From an uncultured Collinsella sp. (GTDB taxonomy: Bacteria > Actinomycetota > Coriobacteriia > Coriobacteriales > Coriobacteriaceae): DNA of 7,219 bases. The notes beneath the pieces were generated by a model. The model saw only the letters and a list, made by a program, of their open reading frames with translations. It had not been told where the DNA came from and made no database searches. The position numbers and the translations under genes are program-made. Shown here piece by piece: positions 7,181-7,219 of the stretch. Every line of letters starts with the position of its first letter. The first letter of the stretch is position 1. The stretch lies in contig URZB01000077.1 of the NCBI GenBank assembly GCA_900552295.1, positions 1-7,219 on the forward strand. The letters run 5' to 3'.

Positions 7181-7219
7181 CTGTCTCTTATACACATCTC
7201 CGAGCCCACGAGACGGAGC
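7181..7219 (+). other. Illumina Nextera adapter contamination at contig end
   Basis: Bases 7181-7199 are exactly the 19-bp Tn5 mosaic end (CTGTCTCTTATACACATCT), and 7200-7214 are the complement of the Nextera Read 2 tail (CCGAGCCCACGAGAC). The final GGAGC would be the first bases of an i7 index; from memory it fits the N718 index GGAGCTAC. The translated tail (VSYTHLRAHET on the plus strand, MGSEMCIRDS on the minus strand) is a well-known contaminant peptide in protein databases. This is library-preparation sequence, not a resident transposon. Confidence 0.97.

Noticed and set aside
7181..7199. A natural Tn5/IS50-type transposon end
   Set aside because: The 19-bp mosaic end is an engineered hybrid and is followed directly by the synthetic Read 2 tail, so it is library adapter.
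6409..7209. Long minus-strand open frame beginning MGSEMCIRDS
   Set aside because: Its start lies in the Nextera adapter and the rest is antisense to the large glycosyltransferase; the N-terminal peptide is a known contaminant.

Overview
The window looks like part of a cell-surface polysaccharide (capsule, O-antigen-like or cell-wall glycan) gene cluster from a moderately GC-rich bacterium. Codon choice, frequent TTG starts preceded by good Shine-Dalgarno sites, and the character of the proteins suggest a gut actinobacterium of the Coriobacteriia, such as Collinsella. That is an impression from recalled protein style; no marker gene is present.

Layout: on the minus strand, running off the left edge, is the N-terminal 193 codons of a membrane-bound acyltransferase-3 protein (1-579). 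A 112-bp divergent intergenic region (580-691) separates it from five tightly packed plus-strand genes, all GT2-type glycosyltransferases: GT-A1 (692-1795), GT-B1 (1802-2842), GT-A2 (2917-4035), GT-B2 (4048-5115) and a large two-catalytic-domain protein (from 5116, incomplete). The gaps within the run are 6, 74, 12 and 0 bp, so this is most likely one transcription unit, with a possible extra start in the 74-bp gap.

The four single-domain enzymes fall into two subfamilies that alternate A-B-A-B, which suggests tandem duplication of a two-gene module. The A copies are still about 88% identical in DNA over the first third of the gene, while the B copies are much more diverged. The fifth gene has an unrecognised ~285-residue N-terminal region, then two GT2 domains in the arrangement seen in Myxococcus RfbC-like and WsaE-like enzymes. 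Together the enzymes could add successive sugars to a lipid-linked repeat unit, and the divergent acyltransferase could decorate the glycan. No flippase, polymerase, initiating transferase or nucleotide-sugar gene lies in the window, so the polymer cannot be named.

The last 39 bases (7181-7219) are not genomic. They are a read-through of the Illumina Nextera (Tn5 mosaic end plus Read 2) adapter and the beginning of an index. Genomic sequence therefore ends at about 7180, and the last gene is cut by a contig end. No RNA genes, CRISPR arrays, natural mobile elements or convincing terminators were seen. I found no strong candidate for a wholly new system; the most noteworthy biology is the alternating duplicated glycosyltransferase module and the unusual N-terminal region of the last protein.
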